A stretch of 64,000 nucleotides of DNA from Chamaelirium japonicum (taxonomy: Eukaryota > Streptophyta > Magnoliopsida > Liliales > Melanthiaceae), in NCBI GenBank assembly GCA_947650365.1, contig CANTAL010000023.1, positions 751,501 to 815,500 of the forward strand. Reading direction: 5' to 3'. The notes under the pieces are model-generated. The model saw nothing but the letters and a program-made list of their open reading frames with translations, was not told where the DNA came from and made no database searches. The stretch's first letter is position 1; every line of letters starts with the position of its first letter. Positions 33,991 to 47,649 of this stretch are shown here, in pieces. The position numbers were made by a program, and so were the translations under genes.

Positions 33991-36560
33991 GATGACTTCC
34001 CACCGTCGGATCTCTCCCATGGATTAGGGTTTCCCATAGATTGCTTAGGCCTTAAGTAAGCTTACCCTATAAATAATATACGACCCCTTTAGGGTGGGGC
34101 ATGTTTGATAGCTTTATTTCTCCTATCTTAAAATACATTATCAGTACAAATATATCGAGCTCCTTGGAATCTAATTAAATAAAAAATTAATTGATTACAG
34201 AATTTCTTCTCTCTTTTCTCTTCGATATATTCGTACTGATAACGTGTTGTGAGATTGGAGAAAGAGAGAGTCGTCAAACATGGCCCACCCTAAAGGGGTT
34301 GTATATTCTTTAAAGAAGAGAGAAGAGAACGGAGAGATAAACAAAGAGAGAAGAAAGAAGAACTCTTGCTCCAATCCATTGGCCACGGGTATATGTATGA
34401 AGTAAGAAGAAAGCTAAATTCTAAAACTCCACTTCTCAATATTTATACGACCCATCGGATCTCTACCATCTCTTTATTTATTATACATATTTAATCTCAT
34501 AATACATTATCAGCACGAACATGTTGAGCCCAGCCGACCAGTCACAAGAAAACAGAGAGAGAAACAAAGACAGAAGAGAAAAGATAACGGAGTGATAAAC
34601 GAATAGAAAAGAGAGAAGAAGTCGTGCTCTAGTCTATTGGTCATGGGTATAGGTGTGAAGTAAGAAAGAATATAAATTCCAAAACTCTACTTCTGTCTTC
34701 GTTTCTCTCTCCGTTTTCTTATGGCTGGTCGACTCGGCTCGGCTCGACATGTTCGTGCCGATAACGTGTTGTGAGATGGGAGAAAGAGAGAGCCGTCAAA
34801 CAATCCCCACCCTAAAAGGGTCGTATATTCATGGGAGAAAAAAGAAGAAGTCCTGCTCCAGTCAATTGGGAAACCCTTATCCATGGGAGAAAAGAGAGAG
34901 AAAAGAAGAAGTCCTACTCCAGTCAATTAGCCAAGGGTATAGGTATAGAGTTTTGGAATTTAGATTTCTTCTTACTTCACACCTATACCCATGGCCAATG
35001 GACTGGAGTAGGACTTCTTCTCTCTTCTCTCTTCATTTATCTCTTCGTTCTCTTCTCTTTTTTCTCTCTTCTTCCTTTGTTTCACTCTCTATTTTTTTGT
35101 GACTAGTCAGTTGGGCTTGACATATTTGTGCTGATAATATATTGTAAGAAGATAAAAGAGAACCTAAATAAAATAATATAAAGCACTTTAATTTTAATAA
35201 TTAAAAAGAAGTCTATCCTCATCTTCTCTCTCTTCTGTGGAGTTTTGGGATTTAGATTCCTTATTACTTCACACCTACACCCATGGCCAATAGAATAGAT
35301 AGAAAAGAGAGAACAAGAGAGAAGAGAACGTATAGATAAATTAAGAGAGAAGAAGTACTGCTCCAGTCCATTCGCCACGGGTATATATGTGAATTAAAAA
35401 GGAATCTAAATTCCAAAACTACACAGAAAAGAGAAAAGAAAAGAGAAAAGAAAAGAGAAAAGAAAAGAGAAAAGAAGAGAGAAGAGAACGGAGAGATAAA
35501 CGAAGACAGAAGTGAAGTTTTGGAATTTAGATTCCTTCTTACTTCACATCTATACCCATGGCCAATAGACTGGAGAAGGACTTCTTCTCTCTTCTTTCTT
35601 TATTTATCTCTTTGTTCTCTTCCCTCTTCTTCTCTTTCTTTTGTAGAGTCTTGGAATTTAGATTCCTTCTTACTTAACACCTATACCCGTGGCCAATGGA
35701 CTAGAGCAGAACTTCTTCTCTCTTCTATATTCTTTTATATCTTTGTTCTCTTCTCTATTCTTCTCTCTTTTCTGTCTTCGTTTCTCTCTCTATTTTCATG
35801 TGACTGATCGGCTGGGCTTGACATGTTCGTGCTGATAACGTATTATGAGATGGGAGAAAGAAAAAGCCATCAAACGTGCCCCACCCTAAAGGGGTCTTAT
35901 AAATATTAAGAAAAGGAGTTTTGGAATTTAGATTCCTTCTTACTTCACACCTATTTAATAATTAAATAAATAAATAATTTAATTAAAAAAAATTATAGTA
36001 ATATTACTATGATAGTTAAAATAATATTGAGATAATACTATTGAGAAGTGGAGTTTTGGAATTTAGATTTCTTCTTACTTCAGACCTATACCCGTGGCCA
36101 ATGGACTGGAGTAGGACTTCTTCTCTTTTCTCTCTTAGTTTATCTCTCCGTTCTCTTCTTTCTTCTTCTCTCTCTTTTTTCTTCATTTCTCTCTCTGTTT
36201 TCTTATAACTATTGAGAAGTGGAGTTTTGGAATTTAGATTCCTTCTCTCTTTTTTGTTTTCGAGCTGATAACGTATTATAAGATGGGAAAAGAAGAGAGC
36301 CGTCAAACGTGCCCTACCCTAAAAGGGTCGTATATTCTTTATAGAGTAAGCTTACTTCAGGCCTAAGCAATCTATAGAAAAGTGGTCGTATATTATTTAT
36401 AGGGTAAGCTTACTTAGGGCCTAAGCAATATATAGAAAATCATAATCCATGGGAGAGATCAGACGGTGGATAGCCATCCTATCGAACGATCTCATAACAG
36501 TTGTAATCTTTTAATTTTTTTTGAAGAAAATTATAAATTATTTTTAAAATAAAAAATTTG
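33991..36560. repeat. Array block 14: mixed-orientation units
   Basis: A plus long unit starts the block (GGATTAGGGTTTCCC at 34021), then plus and minus units with primer-site blocks near 34135, 34240, 34510, 34760, 35130 and 35840. A simple GAAAAGAGAAAA run (about 35425-35475) interrupts one leader. A GAACCTAAATAAAATAAT segment at 35160 is shared with 10570, 39232 and, inverted, 39960. The end has two successive minus promoter segments and the U3-like block. Confidence 0.7.
34024..34075 (+). promoter_or_regulatory. Representative array promoter: telo-box plus TATA box
   Basis: TTAGGGTTT (34024-34032) is the reverse of the plant telo-box AAACCCTAA, and TATAAATA (34068-34075) lies 35 bases downstream, with GGCC(C)TAAGTAAGCTTACC between. 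The same arrangement is present in dozens of array units in both orientations. Telo-boxes near TATA or start sites are known from plant ribosomal-protein and translation genes; activity here is inferred from motifs only. Confidence 0.5.
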
Positions 36561-37165
36561 GATTACCTCATCTTCCTTTTTTACTTCCTATTATTTAAAT
36601 AATTAACTAATTATTTAAATAATAAGTAAATAGTTATAGAATTATTTTTTAATTTTATTACTTAATTAAATAATTAATTTTTTATTAATTTCAATTAATA
36701 TTTTATAATTTAATAAAATAATTATTTAATTATATAATAATTTATTTTATTATTATTTATTAAACTATAAAATTATTTAATAATTAAATTATTTATTTAT
36801 TTGAGTAAATAATATATTTAATATATTTCTTCACTAATTAAGTTTTTAAATATTTCAATAAGTGACTTATTATTTAATTAATTAAAAATAAAATAATAAT
36901 TTAAGAAATACTAATAAAATAAATTAATAAATAATATAATTAAATTAATATTTCTTTATTTAATAATTTAAATAATTAAATCAGTACATAATTTAATAAT
37001 TTAATAATATAATAATAATAAATAAATAGAATAATTAAATAAATTAAAAAATTAATTATTTTACTAAAAACTTAATTATTAAATTATTTAAATTATTTAA
37101 TAATTAAATAAATAATTAATTTAATTAAAACAATTATAGTAATATTACTATGATAATCATAATAA
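36560..37165 (-). repeat. AT-rich tract 5
   Basis: Follows the minus U3-like block (AATTTGGATTACC) and ends at ATAGTAATATTACTATGATA next to a unit tail, as in the other full tracts. It is shorter than tracts 1 and 2 because the first part is missing. No gene. Confidence 0.7.
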
Positions 37166-37889
37166 CATTGAGATGATACTATTGAGAAGTGGAGTTTTGG
37201 AATTTAGATTCCTTCTTTCTTCACACCTATACCCGTGGCCAATGGGCTTGAGCAGGACTACTTCTCTCTTCTCTTTTTATTTTTCATTCTATTCTCTTCT
37301 CTCTTATTCTCTCTCTTCTATGGAGTTTTGGAATTTAGATTCCTTCTTACTTCACACCTATACCCATGGCAAATGGACTGGAGGAGGACTTCTTATTTTT
37401 TCTCTCTTTATTTATCGCTTCATTCTCTTCTCTTTTCTCTCTCTTCTGTCTTCATTTTTCTCTCCGTTTTATTGTAACTGGTCGGCTTGGCTCGATATGT
37501 TCATACTGATAATATATTATGTGATGGGAGAAAGAGAGAGCTGTCATATGTGCCACACCCTAAAGGGGTCGTATATTATTTATAGGGTAAGTTTACTTAA
37601 AGGCTAAGTAATCTATAGGAAACCCGAATCCATGGGAGAAGAGAGAAGAGAATGGAGAGATTTAATTATATTATTGAGAAGTTGAGTTTTGGAATTTAGA
37701 TTCCTTCTTACTTTACACCTATACTCGTGTCGAATGGACTGGAGCATGACTTCTTCTCTCTTCTCTCTTCGTTTATCTCTCCGTTCTCTTCTCTCTCCTT
37801 CTCTCTCTTCTGTCCTTGTTTCTCTCTTTGTTTTTTTGTGACTGGTCTGCTGGGCTTGATTGTTTATGCTGATAATGTGTTGTGAGCTA

Positions 37890-38065
37890 AGAGATTGCTT
37901 ATTTATTTTTTTTATTTTAATTAATATTTCTTTAAATATTATAAAGTATATTATTTCTTTAAATATTCAAATAGTATCATCTCAATGTTATTATTTAAAT
38001 ATTTAATTATAAAACATTACATAATTATTAAATAATTTATATAAATTTATGAAGATAGAAGAAAT
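37890..38065 (-). repeat. Recurrent AT block, copy 4
   Basis: Same block as at 2321-2485, beginning after TAAGAGATTGC. The usual ending TTATGAGCATG is replaced by TTATGAAGATAGAAG, a different junction. Confidence 0.7.
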
Positions 38066-39229
38066 TATCAGCATGAAACGAAGGAATATAAATTCCAAAA
38101 CTTAACTTCTCAATATTTATATGACCCCTTTAGGGTGGGGCACATTTGACAGCTAATTTTTTCTTCTATATCACAATATGTTATCAGTATGAACATATAT
38201 AGCCCAACCGACCAATCATAAAAAAACGGAGAGAGAAACGAAGACAGAAGAGAGAGAACAAGAAATAAGAGAATAGAGAGATAAAAAAAGACAGAAGAGA
38301 GAAGAAGTCTTGCTCCAGTCCATTAACCACGGGTCTAGGTGTGAAGTAAGAAGTAAACTAAATTTCAAAACTCCACTTCTCAATAATATAATTTATACTC
38401 ACTATTTTCTTCTTTTTTTTCCCATGGATTAGGGATTCCCATAGATTGTTTTGGCCCTAAGTATGATTACCCTATAAATAATAAATAATTTATAACCCCT
38501 TTAGGATGGGGCACGTTTGACGACTCTCTCTTTCTCTTATCTCACAATACGTTATCAGCATGAATATTTCGAGCCCAGCTAACCAGTCGTAGAAAATGAA
38601 GTGAGAAATAAAGATATAAGTGAAGTTTTGGAATTTAGATTCCTTCTTACTTCACACCTATACCCATAGCCAATGGATTGGAGCATGACTTTTTCTCTCT
38701 TCTCTCTTTATTTATCTCTCTGTTCTCTTCTTTCTTTTTCTCTTTCTTCTATGGAGTTTTGAATTTAAATTCCTTCTTACTTTACACCAATACCCATGGC
38801 CAATGGACTTGAGCAGGACTTCTTCTTCCTTCTTTCTTCTTTTATCTCTCTGTCCTCTTCTCTCTTCTCTCTCTTATGTCTTCATTTCTCTCTCCGTTTT
38901 CTTGTGATTGGTCGACTGGGTATGACATGTTTGTGTTGATAACGTGTTATGAGATGGGAGAAAGAGAGAGCCGTTATATGTGCCACACCCTAAAGGGGTC
39001 GTATAAATATTGAGAAGTGGTGTTTTGGAATTTAGAGTCCTTTTTACTTCATACCTATACCCGTGGCGAATGGGCTGGAGTAGGACTTCTTATCTCTTCT
39101 TTCTTCGTTTATTTCTCCGTTCTTTTCTCTCTTTTTCTCTTTCTTATGTCTTTATTTCTCTCTCTATTTTCTTCTAACTACTCGGTTGGGCTCGACATGT
39201 TTGTGCTGGTAACGTGTTGTAAGAAGAAA

Positions 39230-40025
39230 GAAGAGAACCTAAATAAAATAATATAAATCTATATAGTTTTAATAATTAAATAGAAGTCTATCCTTATCTT
39301 CTTTCTCTTTTATAGAGTTTTGAAATTTAGATTCCTTATTACTTCACACTGATACCCGTGGCCAATGGACTATTCTCTTCTCTCTTTTTCTCTCTCTTTT
39401 GTCTTTATTTCTCTCTTAATTAAATAATTATATCATTTAATTAAATTATTTAGATAGAAGAGAGAAGAGAACAGAGAGATAAACGAAGAGAGAAGGGAAG
39501 AAGTCCTGCTCTAGTCCATTAGCCACGGGTATAGGTGTGAAGTAAGAAGGAATCTAAATTCCAAAACTTCACAGATAAAAGAGAAGAGAGAGACGAGAAT
39601 AGAAAAGAGAGAGAAGAATAGAGAAAAGAACGTATAGATAAACAAAAAGAGAAAAGAGAAAAAGTCCTGTTGTTTATCTCTCCTTTCTCTTATCTCTTCT
39701 TCTCTCTCTTCTGTCTTTGTTTCTCTCTTAATTAAATAATTATATTATTTAATTAAATTATTTAGGTAGAAGAAAGAAGAGAACGGAGAGATAAACGAAG
39801 AGAGTAGGGGATAAGAAGTCTTATTCTAGTCCATTGGCCATAGGTATAGGTATGAAGTAAGAAGGAATCTAAATTCCAAAACTCCAAAAAAGAGAGAGAA
39901 GAGAAAGGAGAAGAAGAGAGAAGAGAACTAAAAGATAAACAAAGAGAGAAAAGAGAGAGAAGATAAGGATAGACTTCTATTTAATTATTAAAACTAGAGA
40001 GATTTAAATATTTTATTTAGGTTCT
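39230..40025. repeat. Large imperfect palindrome
   Basis: GAGAACCTAAATAAAATAAT followed by AGTTTTAATAATTAAATAG at 39232-39290 returns inverted at 39965-40022 (CTATTTAATTATTAAAACTA ... TTATTTAGGTTCTC-like). Two smaller foldbacks with AT spacers near 39420 and 39735 are nested inside. The whole is about 0.8 kb with minus units left and plus units right. Confidence 0.6.
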
Positions 40026-42370
40026 CTTCTCTCTTCTCACAATATGTTATCAGCATGAACATATCGAGCCCAACCGACCAGTCATAAGAAAACGGAGAAA
40101 GTAACGAAGACAGAAGAGAATGAAAAAGAGAGAAGAGAATGAAAATATAAATGAAGAGAGAAAAGAGAAGAAGTCCTGCTCCAGTTCATTGGCCACAGGT
40201 ATAGGTGTGAAGTAAGAAGGAATCTAAATTCCAAAACTCTACTTCTTAATATTTATACGAGCCCTTTAGGGAGGGGCACATGTAACGGCTCTCTCTTTGT
40301 CCCATCTCATAACACGTTATAAGCACAAATATGTCGAACCCAGCCGACCAGTTACAAGAAAATGGAGAGAGAAATAAAGACAGAAGAGAAAGAAGAAGAG
40401 AGAAGAAAACAAAGAGATAAATAAAGAGAGAAGAGAGAAGTTGTCCTACTCCAGTTCATTGGCCACGGGTTTAGGTGTAAAGTAAGAAGGAATCTAAATT
40501 CCAAAACTCTACTTCTGTCTTTGTTTCTCTCTCCGTTTTCTTACGACTGGTCGGCTGGGCTCGACATGTTTGTGCTGATAACGTGTTATGAGATAGGAGA
40601 AAAGAAGAGCTGTTAAACATACCCCACCCTAAAGGGATCATATATTATTTATTATTTATAGGGTAAGCATACTTAGGGCCTAAGCAATCTATGGAAAACC
40701 CTAATCTATGAGAGAAGAGAGAAGAGAATGGAGAGAATTAATTATATTATTGAGAAGTAGAGTTTGGGAATTTAGATTCTTTCATACTTCACACCTATAC
40801 CTGTGGCCAATAGACCAGAGCAAGACTTCTTCTCTTTTCTCCTTTCATTTATCTTTCTGTTCACTTTTCTCTTTTTCTCTCTCTTCTGTCTTTGTTTCTC
40901 TCTTCATTTTCTTGTGACTGATCAACTGGGCTTGACATGTTCGTACTGATAACATGTTGTGAGATAGTAGAATAAAAGAGCCATTAAATATGCCCCACCC
41001 TGAAGGGGTCGTATAAAAATTAAGAGGTTGAGTTTTGGAATTTAGATTCCTTCTTACTTCACACCTATACCCGTGGCCAAAGGACTGGAATAGGACTTCG
41101 TCTCTCTTCTCTCTTCGTTTATCTCTTCGTTCTCTTCTCTCTTATTCTCTCTCTTCTATCTTTGTTTCTCTCTTCGTTTTATTTTCTCTCTTCTTCTCTT
41201 TTTTCTGTCTTCGTTTCTCTCTCTATTTTCTTGTGACTGGTAGGCTGGGCTTGACATGTTTGCACTGATAATGTGTTATGAGATGGAAGAAATAGAGAGC
41301 CGTTAGACGTGCCCCACCCTAAAGGGGTCATATAAATATTAAGAAGTGGATTTTTGGAATTTAGATTCCTTCTTACTTTATATCTATACCCGTGGCTAAT
41401 GGACTTGAGCAGGACTTCTTCTCTTTTCGTGCTGATAATGTTACTATAATTTTTTTAATTAAATTCATCATTTAATTAAAACAAAAAGAGTTTTGGAATT
41501 TACTATGATAATCATAATAACATTAAGATGATACTATTAAGTAGTAGAGTTTTAGAATTTATATTCCATCTTACTTCACTTCTATACCCATGACGAATGG
41601 ACTAGAGCAGGACTTATTCTCTCTTCTCTTTTTGTTTATCTCTCCGTTCTCTTCTCTTTTCTTCTCTCTCTTCTGTCTTCGTTTCTCTCTCCGTTTTCTT
41701 GTGACTAGTTGACTGGGCTCGATATGTTTGTGCTGATAACGTATTGTGAGATGGGAGAAAGTGAGTGTCATCAAATATGCCCTACTCTAAAGGGGTCTTA
41801 TATTATTTATAGGGTAAGCTTACCTAGGGCCTAAGCAATCTATGGGAAACCCAAATCCATAGGAGAAGAGGGAAGAGAACTGAAAGAGAAGAGAGAGAAG
41901 CGTCCTGGTCCAGTCCATTGGCCACGGGTATAGATATGAAGTAAGAAGGAATCTAAATTCTAAAACTCCACTTCTCAATATTTATACGACCCCGTTAAAG
42001 TGGGGAATATTTGACGCCTCTCTCTTTCTCCCATCTCACAACACGTTATCAGTAAAAACATGTCGAGCCCAACCGACTAGTCACAAGAAAACGGAGAAAG
42101 AAACAAAGATATAAGTGGAGTTTTAGAATTTAGATTCCTTCTTACTTCACACCTATACCCGTGGCCAATGGACTGAAGCAAGACTTCTTCTATCTTCTGT
42201 CTTCATTTATCTCTCCATTCTCTTCTCTCTTCTTTTCTCTTTTCTATGGAGTTTTGGAATTTAGATTCCTTCTTACTTCACACCTATACCCGTGGCCAAT
42301 AGACTGGAGCAGGACTTCTTCTCTCTTCTATATTTGTTTATCTCTTCATTCTCCTCTCAATTCTGTCTTC
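40026..42370. repeat. Array block 16: mixed-orientation units
   Basis: Plus units near 40040, 40310 and 42050; minus units near 40580, 40950, 41260, 41430 and 41740. The 41430-41545 stretch is a shortened foldback (GTTACTATAATTTTTTTAAT ... TTTACTATGATAATCATAA). TATA segments lie near 40650 and 41805. Confidence 0.7.
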
Positions 42371-42560
42371 ATTTATAATATTAAATAAAATCTTTTCTAT
42401 TTAATTATTTAAATATCATAAATAATTAGTTAATATACATTGAGATATTTAATTTTGTTTTTAAATTATTTAAGTCCTGCTCCTGTCCAGTTTTATTAAT
42501 TTAAATAACTATTTAATATATTTAGACATTAAGATGATACTATTTTTAAATTATTTTAGG
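42370..42560. other. Short AT-rich spacer
   Basis: About 190 bases of A/T-rich sequence between a minus leader and a plus promoter, with an isolated AAGTCCTGCTCCTGTCCAG leader fragment inside (42472-42490). Probably a deletion product of a long unit; nothing else seen. Confidence 0.5.
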
Positions 42561-44805
42561 TTTCCCATAGATTGTTTAGGCCCTAAGTAAGCTTATCCTA
42601 TAAATAATATATGACCCCTTTAGGGTGGGGCACATCTGACGGCTCTCTCTTTCTCCCATCTTTTAACACGTTATCAGCACGAATATGTCGAGCCCAACCG
42701 ACTAGTCGCAAGAAAACGGAAAGAGAAATGAAGACAGAGAAGAGAGAATAAGAGAGAATAGAACAAAGAGATAAATGAAGAGAGAAGTAAGAAAAAGTCT
42801 TGATCCAGTCTATTGGCCACGGGTATAGGTGTGACGTAAGAAGGAATCTAAATTCCAAAACTCTACTTCTGTCTTTATTTTTCTGTCTATTTTCTTATAA
42901 CTAGTCAGCTGGGCTCGACATGGTCGTGCTGATAACGTGTTGTGAGATGGGAATAAGAGAGAGCCGTCAAACGTACCCCACCCTAAAGGGGTTATATATT
43001 ATTTATAGGGTAAACTTACTTAGGGCCTAAGCAATCTATGGGAAACCCTAATCCATAGTAGAAGAAAGAAGAGAACGGAGAGATTTAATTATATTATTAA
43101 GAAGTGGAGTTTTGAAATTTAGATTTCTTTCTACTTCACACCAATACCCGTGGTGAGTGGACTGGAGCTGGACTTCTTCTCTTTTCTCTCTTTGTTAATC
43201 TCTCGATTCTCTTCTCTCTTCTTTTCTCTTCTCACAACACGTTATAAGCATGAATATATTGAGCCCAACCGACCAGTCACAAAAAAATAGAGAAAGAAAC
43301 GAAGAATGAAGAGAGAGAAGAAAAAAGGAGAGAACGAAAAGATAAATGAAGAGAGAAGAGATAAGAAGTCCTACTCCAGTCCATTAGCTACGGGTAGAGA
43401 TGTGAAGTAAGAACGAATCTAAATTCCAAAACTCCACTTTTTAATATTTATACGACCCTATTAGGGTAGGGCACATTTGACGGCTCTCTCTTTCTTCCAT
43501 CACATAACACATTATCAGCACGACCATATTGAGCCCAGCCGACCAGTCACAAGAAAATGGAGAGAAAAACGACGACAGAAGTGGAGTTTTAGTATTTAGA
43601 TTCCTTCATACTTCATACCTATACCCGTGGCCAATTGATTGGAGTAGGACTTCTTCTTTATTCTCTCTTTATTTATCTCTCTGTTCTCTTCTATCTTATT
43701 CTCTCTCTTTTGTAGAGTTTTAGAATTTAGATTCCTTCTTACTTTACACATATACCCTTTGCCAATGGATTAAAGCTGGACTTCTTCTCTCTTCTCTCTT
43801 CGTTTATCTCTCCGTTCTCTTCTCTCTTCTTCTTTCTTTTCTGTGTTCATTTATCTCTCCATTTTTTATCTCTTTTTCTCTCTCTTCTGTGGCGTTTGGG
43901 AATTTAGATTCCTTCTTACTTCACACCTATACCCGTGGCCAATAGACTAGAGCAGGACTTCTTATCTCATCTCTACTTTTCAATATTTATACGACCCGTC
44001 GAATCTCTTCCATATTCGTAGATTATTTTTATGACCCGTCGGATCTCTCCCATCTCTTTGTCCTATCTCAGAACACATTATCAGCACGAACATGTTGAGC
44101 TCAGCCGACCAGTCACAACAAAATGGAAAGAGAAACAAAAACAGAAGAAAGATAAGAAAAAAGAAAAGAACAGAGAAATAAATAAAGAGAGAAGAGAGAA
44201 GAAATCCTGCTCTCGTCCATTGGCCACGGGTATAGACATGAAGTAACAAGGAATCTAAATTACAAAACTCTACTTCTTAATATTTGTATGACCCCTTTAG
44301 TAAGGGGTATATTTTATATCTCTTTATTTCTCCCATCTCACAATACGTTATCAGCACGAACATATCTATTCTAGCCGACCAGTCACAAGAAAGCAGAGAG
44401 AGAAATGAAGATAGAAGAGAGATAAGAAGAGAGAAGAGAATGGCGAGATAAACAAAAAGTGAAGAGAGAAGAAGTCCTGATCCAGTCCATTGGCCATGGG
44501 TAAAGATGTGAAGTAATAAGGAATCTAAATTCCAAAACTTTACTTCTCAATATCTAAACGACCCCTTTAGGGTGGGGCACTTTTGACAGCTCTCTTTCTC
44601 CCATCTCACAACACGTTATTAGTACGAACATGCCAAGCCCACCTGACCAGTCACAAGAAAACGGAGAGAGAAACGAAGACAGAAGAGAGAGAGGAAAAGA
44701 GAAGAGAACAGAGAGATAAACGAAAAGATAAAAGAGAAGAAGTCCTGCTCTAGTCCATTGGCCATGAGTATAGGTGTGAAGTAAGAAGGAATCTAAATTC
44801 CAAAC

Positions 44806-44962
44806 CTCCACTTCTCAATAGTATCATCTCAACGTTATTACGATTATCATAGTAAATTCCAAAATTCTCTTCATTTTAAACGATTAATTGAATTAAAAAA
44901 ATTATAGTAATATTACTATGATAATCATAATAACGTTGAGAAGATCTTGTTGAGAAGTAGAG
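44806..44962. repeat. Tail-to-tail palindromic junction 1
   Basis: Plus-unit tail CCACTTCTCAATAGTATCAT continuing to GATTATCATAGTAA (ending at about 44857) is mirrored by TTACTATGATAATCATAATA starting at about 44910 and continuing into a minus-unit tail. The loop is about 55 AT-rich bases. Orientation of the array flips across it. Confidence 0.75.
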
Positions 44963-45151
44963 TTTAGGAATTTTGATTCCTTCTTACTTCACAACTATAC
45001 CCGTGGCGATAATTAATTAAATATAGTTAAACATTTATAAGGTAAGCTTACTTAGAGCCTAAGCAATCTATGGGAAACCCTAATCCATAGGATAGATCCG
45101 ACGATGGACAGCCATCCGATCGAATGATCATATATCAGCTGTAATGTTTTA

Positions 45152-45272
45152 TAATTAAATATTTAAATAATAACATTGAGATGATACTATTTAAATATTT
45201 AAAGAAATTATATACTTTATAATATTTAAAGAAATATTAATTGAAATAAATAAATAAAATAAGCAATCTCTT
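45152..45272 (+). repeat. Recurrent AT block, inverted copy 5
   Basis: Inverted and shortened copy of the 2321-2485 block, ending in AAATAAGCAATCTC followed by a plus U5/primer-site region, i.e. it keeps the same position relative to the unit. Confidence 0.7.
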
Positions 45273-47136
45273 ATCTCATAATACGTTATTAGCATGAACA
45301 TATCGAGCCCAGTCGACCAGTCATAAGAAAACTGAGAGAGAAACAAAGATAGAAAAGAGAGAAGAAGAATGAAGAGAACGGAGAGATAAACGAAGAGAGA
45401 AGAAGTTCTGCTCCAGTCCATTGGCCATGGGTATAGGTGTGAAGTAAGAAGGAATCTAAATTCCTAAACTCCACAGAAGAAGATAGAAGATAACGGAGAG
45501 ATAAATAAATATAGAAGAGAGAAGAAGTCCTGCTCTAGTCCATTGGCCACGGGTATATATGCAAAGTAAGAAGGAATCTAAATTCCAAAACTCCACTTCT
45601 CAATAATATAATTTAATCTATTTGTTCTCTTCTGTCTCCGTTCTCTTTTCTCTTCTCTCGTGGATTAGGGTTTCCCATAGATTGCTTAGGCCCTAAGTAA
45701 GTTTACCCTATAAATAATAAACGACCCCTTTCGGGTGGGGAAAGTTTGACGACTCTTTATTTCTCCTATCTCACAATACGTTATCAGTACGAACATATCG
45801 AGCCCAACCAACCAGTCATAAGAAAATGGAGAGAGAAACAAAGACAGAAGAGAGAGAAGAAGAGAGAAGAGAACAAAGAGGTAAACGAAGAGAGAAGAGA
45901 AAAGAAGTCCTACTCCAGTCCATTGGCCATGGGTATTGGTGTGAAATAAGAAAGAATCTAAATTCAAAAACTCTACTTCTCAATAATATAATTAAATCTC
46001 TCTATTCTCTTCTCTCTTCTCTCATATATTAGGGTTTCCCATAGATTGTTTAGGTCCTAAGTAAACTTACCCTATAAATAATATACGACCCCATTAGGTT
46101 GGAGCATATTTCACGATTCTCTCTTTCTTCTATCTCATAATTTACCCTATAAATAATATATGACCCCTTTAGGGTGGGGCTCATTGGACGTCTCTCTCTT
46201 TCTTCCATCTCATAACATGTTATCAATACGAACATGTCAAGCCCAGCCGACCAGTCGTAAGAAAATAGAGAGAGAAACGAAGACAGAAGTGGAGTTTTGG
46301 AATTTTGATTCTGTCTTACTTCACACCTATACCCATGGCCAATCTACTAGAGCATGACTTCTTCTCTCTTCTCTCTTTATTTATCTCTTTGTTCTCTTCT
46401 CTCTTCTTCTCTCTTTTCTGTAGAGTTTTGAAATTTAGATTCTATCTTACTTCATACCTATACCTATGGCCAATGGACAAGAGCAGGACTTCTTCTCTCA
46501 TATCTCTTCGTTTATCTTTCCGTTCTCTTCTCTCTTTTTCTCTCTCATTTGTCTTCGTTTCTCTCTCTATTTTCTTGTGACTGATTGGCTAGGCTCGACA
46601 TGTTCATGCCGATAATATATTGTAAGATGAGAGAAAGAGAGAGCCATCAAACATGCCCCGTTCTAAAGGGATCGTATAAATATTAAGCAGTGGAGTTTTG
46701 GAATTTAGATTCCTTCTTACTTAACACCTAAACCCGTGGCCAATGGACTGGAACAGGACTTCTTTCCTCTTCTCACTTCGTTTATCTCTCTGTTCTCTTG
46801 TCTCTTCTTCTTTCTCTTTTGTCTTCGTTTCTCTCTCCGTTTTCTTATGACTAATCGGCTGGGCTCGACATGTTCATGAAGATAACGTGTTATGAGTTGG
46901 GAGAAATAAAGAGCCATCAAACGTGCCCCACCCTAAAGGGGTACTATTAATATTGAGAAGTGGAGTTTTGGAATTTAGATTCCTTTTTACTTCACACCTA
47001 TACCCATTACTAATAGACTGGAGCAGGACTTCTTCTCTCTTTATTTATCTCTTTGTTCTTTTCTCTCTTCTTCTCCATTTTCTGTCTTCGTTTCTCTCTC
47101 TGTTTTCTTGTGACTGGTTGGATAGGCTCGACATGT

Positions 47137-47150
47137 TCGTGCTGATAACG
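47137..47150 (-). promoter_or_regulatory. Primer-binding-site-like block on the minus strand
   Basis: Plus strand TCGTGCTGATAACG, then TGTTGTGAG, i.e. the exact mirror of the plus units: LTR-like end TGTTG (reverse of CAACA) adjoins it. Cited as a clean minus-strand example. Confidence 0.6.
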
Positions 47151-47649
47151 TGTTGTGAGATGGGAGAAAGAGAGAGCCATCAAATGTACCCCACCCTAAA
47201 GGGGTTATATATTATTTATAGGGAAAGCTTACTTAGGGTCTAAGCAATCTATTGGAAATCCTAATCTATGGGAGAGATCCGACGGTGGACAGCCATCCGA
47301 TCGAACGACTGGTCAGCCCTAATTAGTTATTAAATAATTAATTAGTTATTTTAATTCACACCTATACCCATAGCCAATGGACTAGAGCAGTACTTCTTCT
47401 GTCTTCTCTCTTCGTTTATCTCTTCGTTCTTTTCTCTCTTCTTCTCTCTTTTTTGCCTTCATTTCTTTTTCTATTTTCTTACGACTGGTCGGCTGGGCTT
47501 GATATATTCGTGCCCAATCCTAAAGGAGTCGTATATTATTTATAGGGTAAGTTTACTTAGTGCCTAAGCAAACTAAGGGAAACACTAATCCATGGGAGAG
47601 ATCTGATGGTGGACAGCTATCCGATCGAACGATCTCATAACAGTTGTAA

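Larger units (their letters stand above)
37166..40025. repeat. Array block 15: minus units, AT block copy 4 and foldbacks
   Basis: Minus units near 37500 and 37880 with the recurrent AT block at 37890-38065, then plus units near 38175 and 38540 and minus units near 38940 and 39200. The sequence from about 38090 to 39310 follows the same order of parts as 9400-10665. Foldback leader pairs occupy 39317-39580 and 39690-39890. Confidence 0.7.

Noticed and set aside
34024..34032. TTAGGGTTT as an interstitial telomere
   Set aside because: Only a single telo-box per unit in a fixed place before the TATA box; no tandem TTTAGGG runs.
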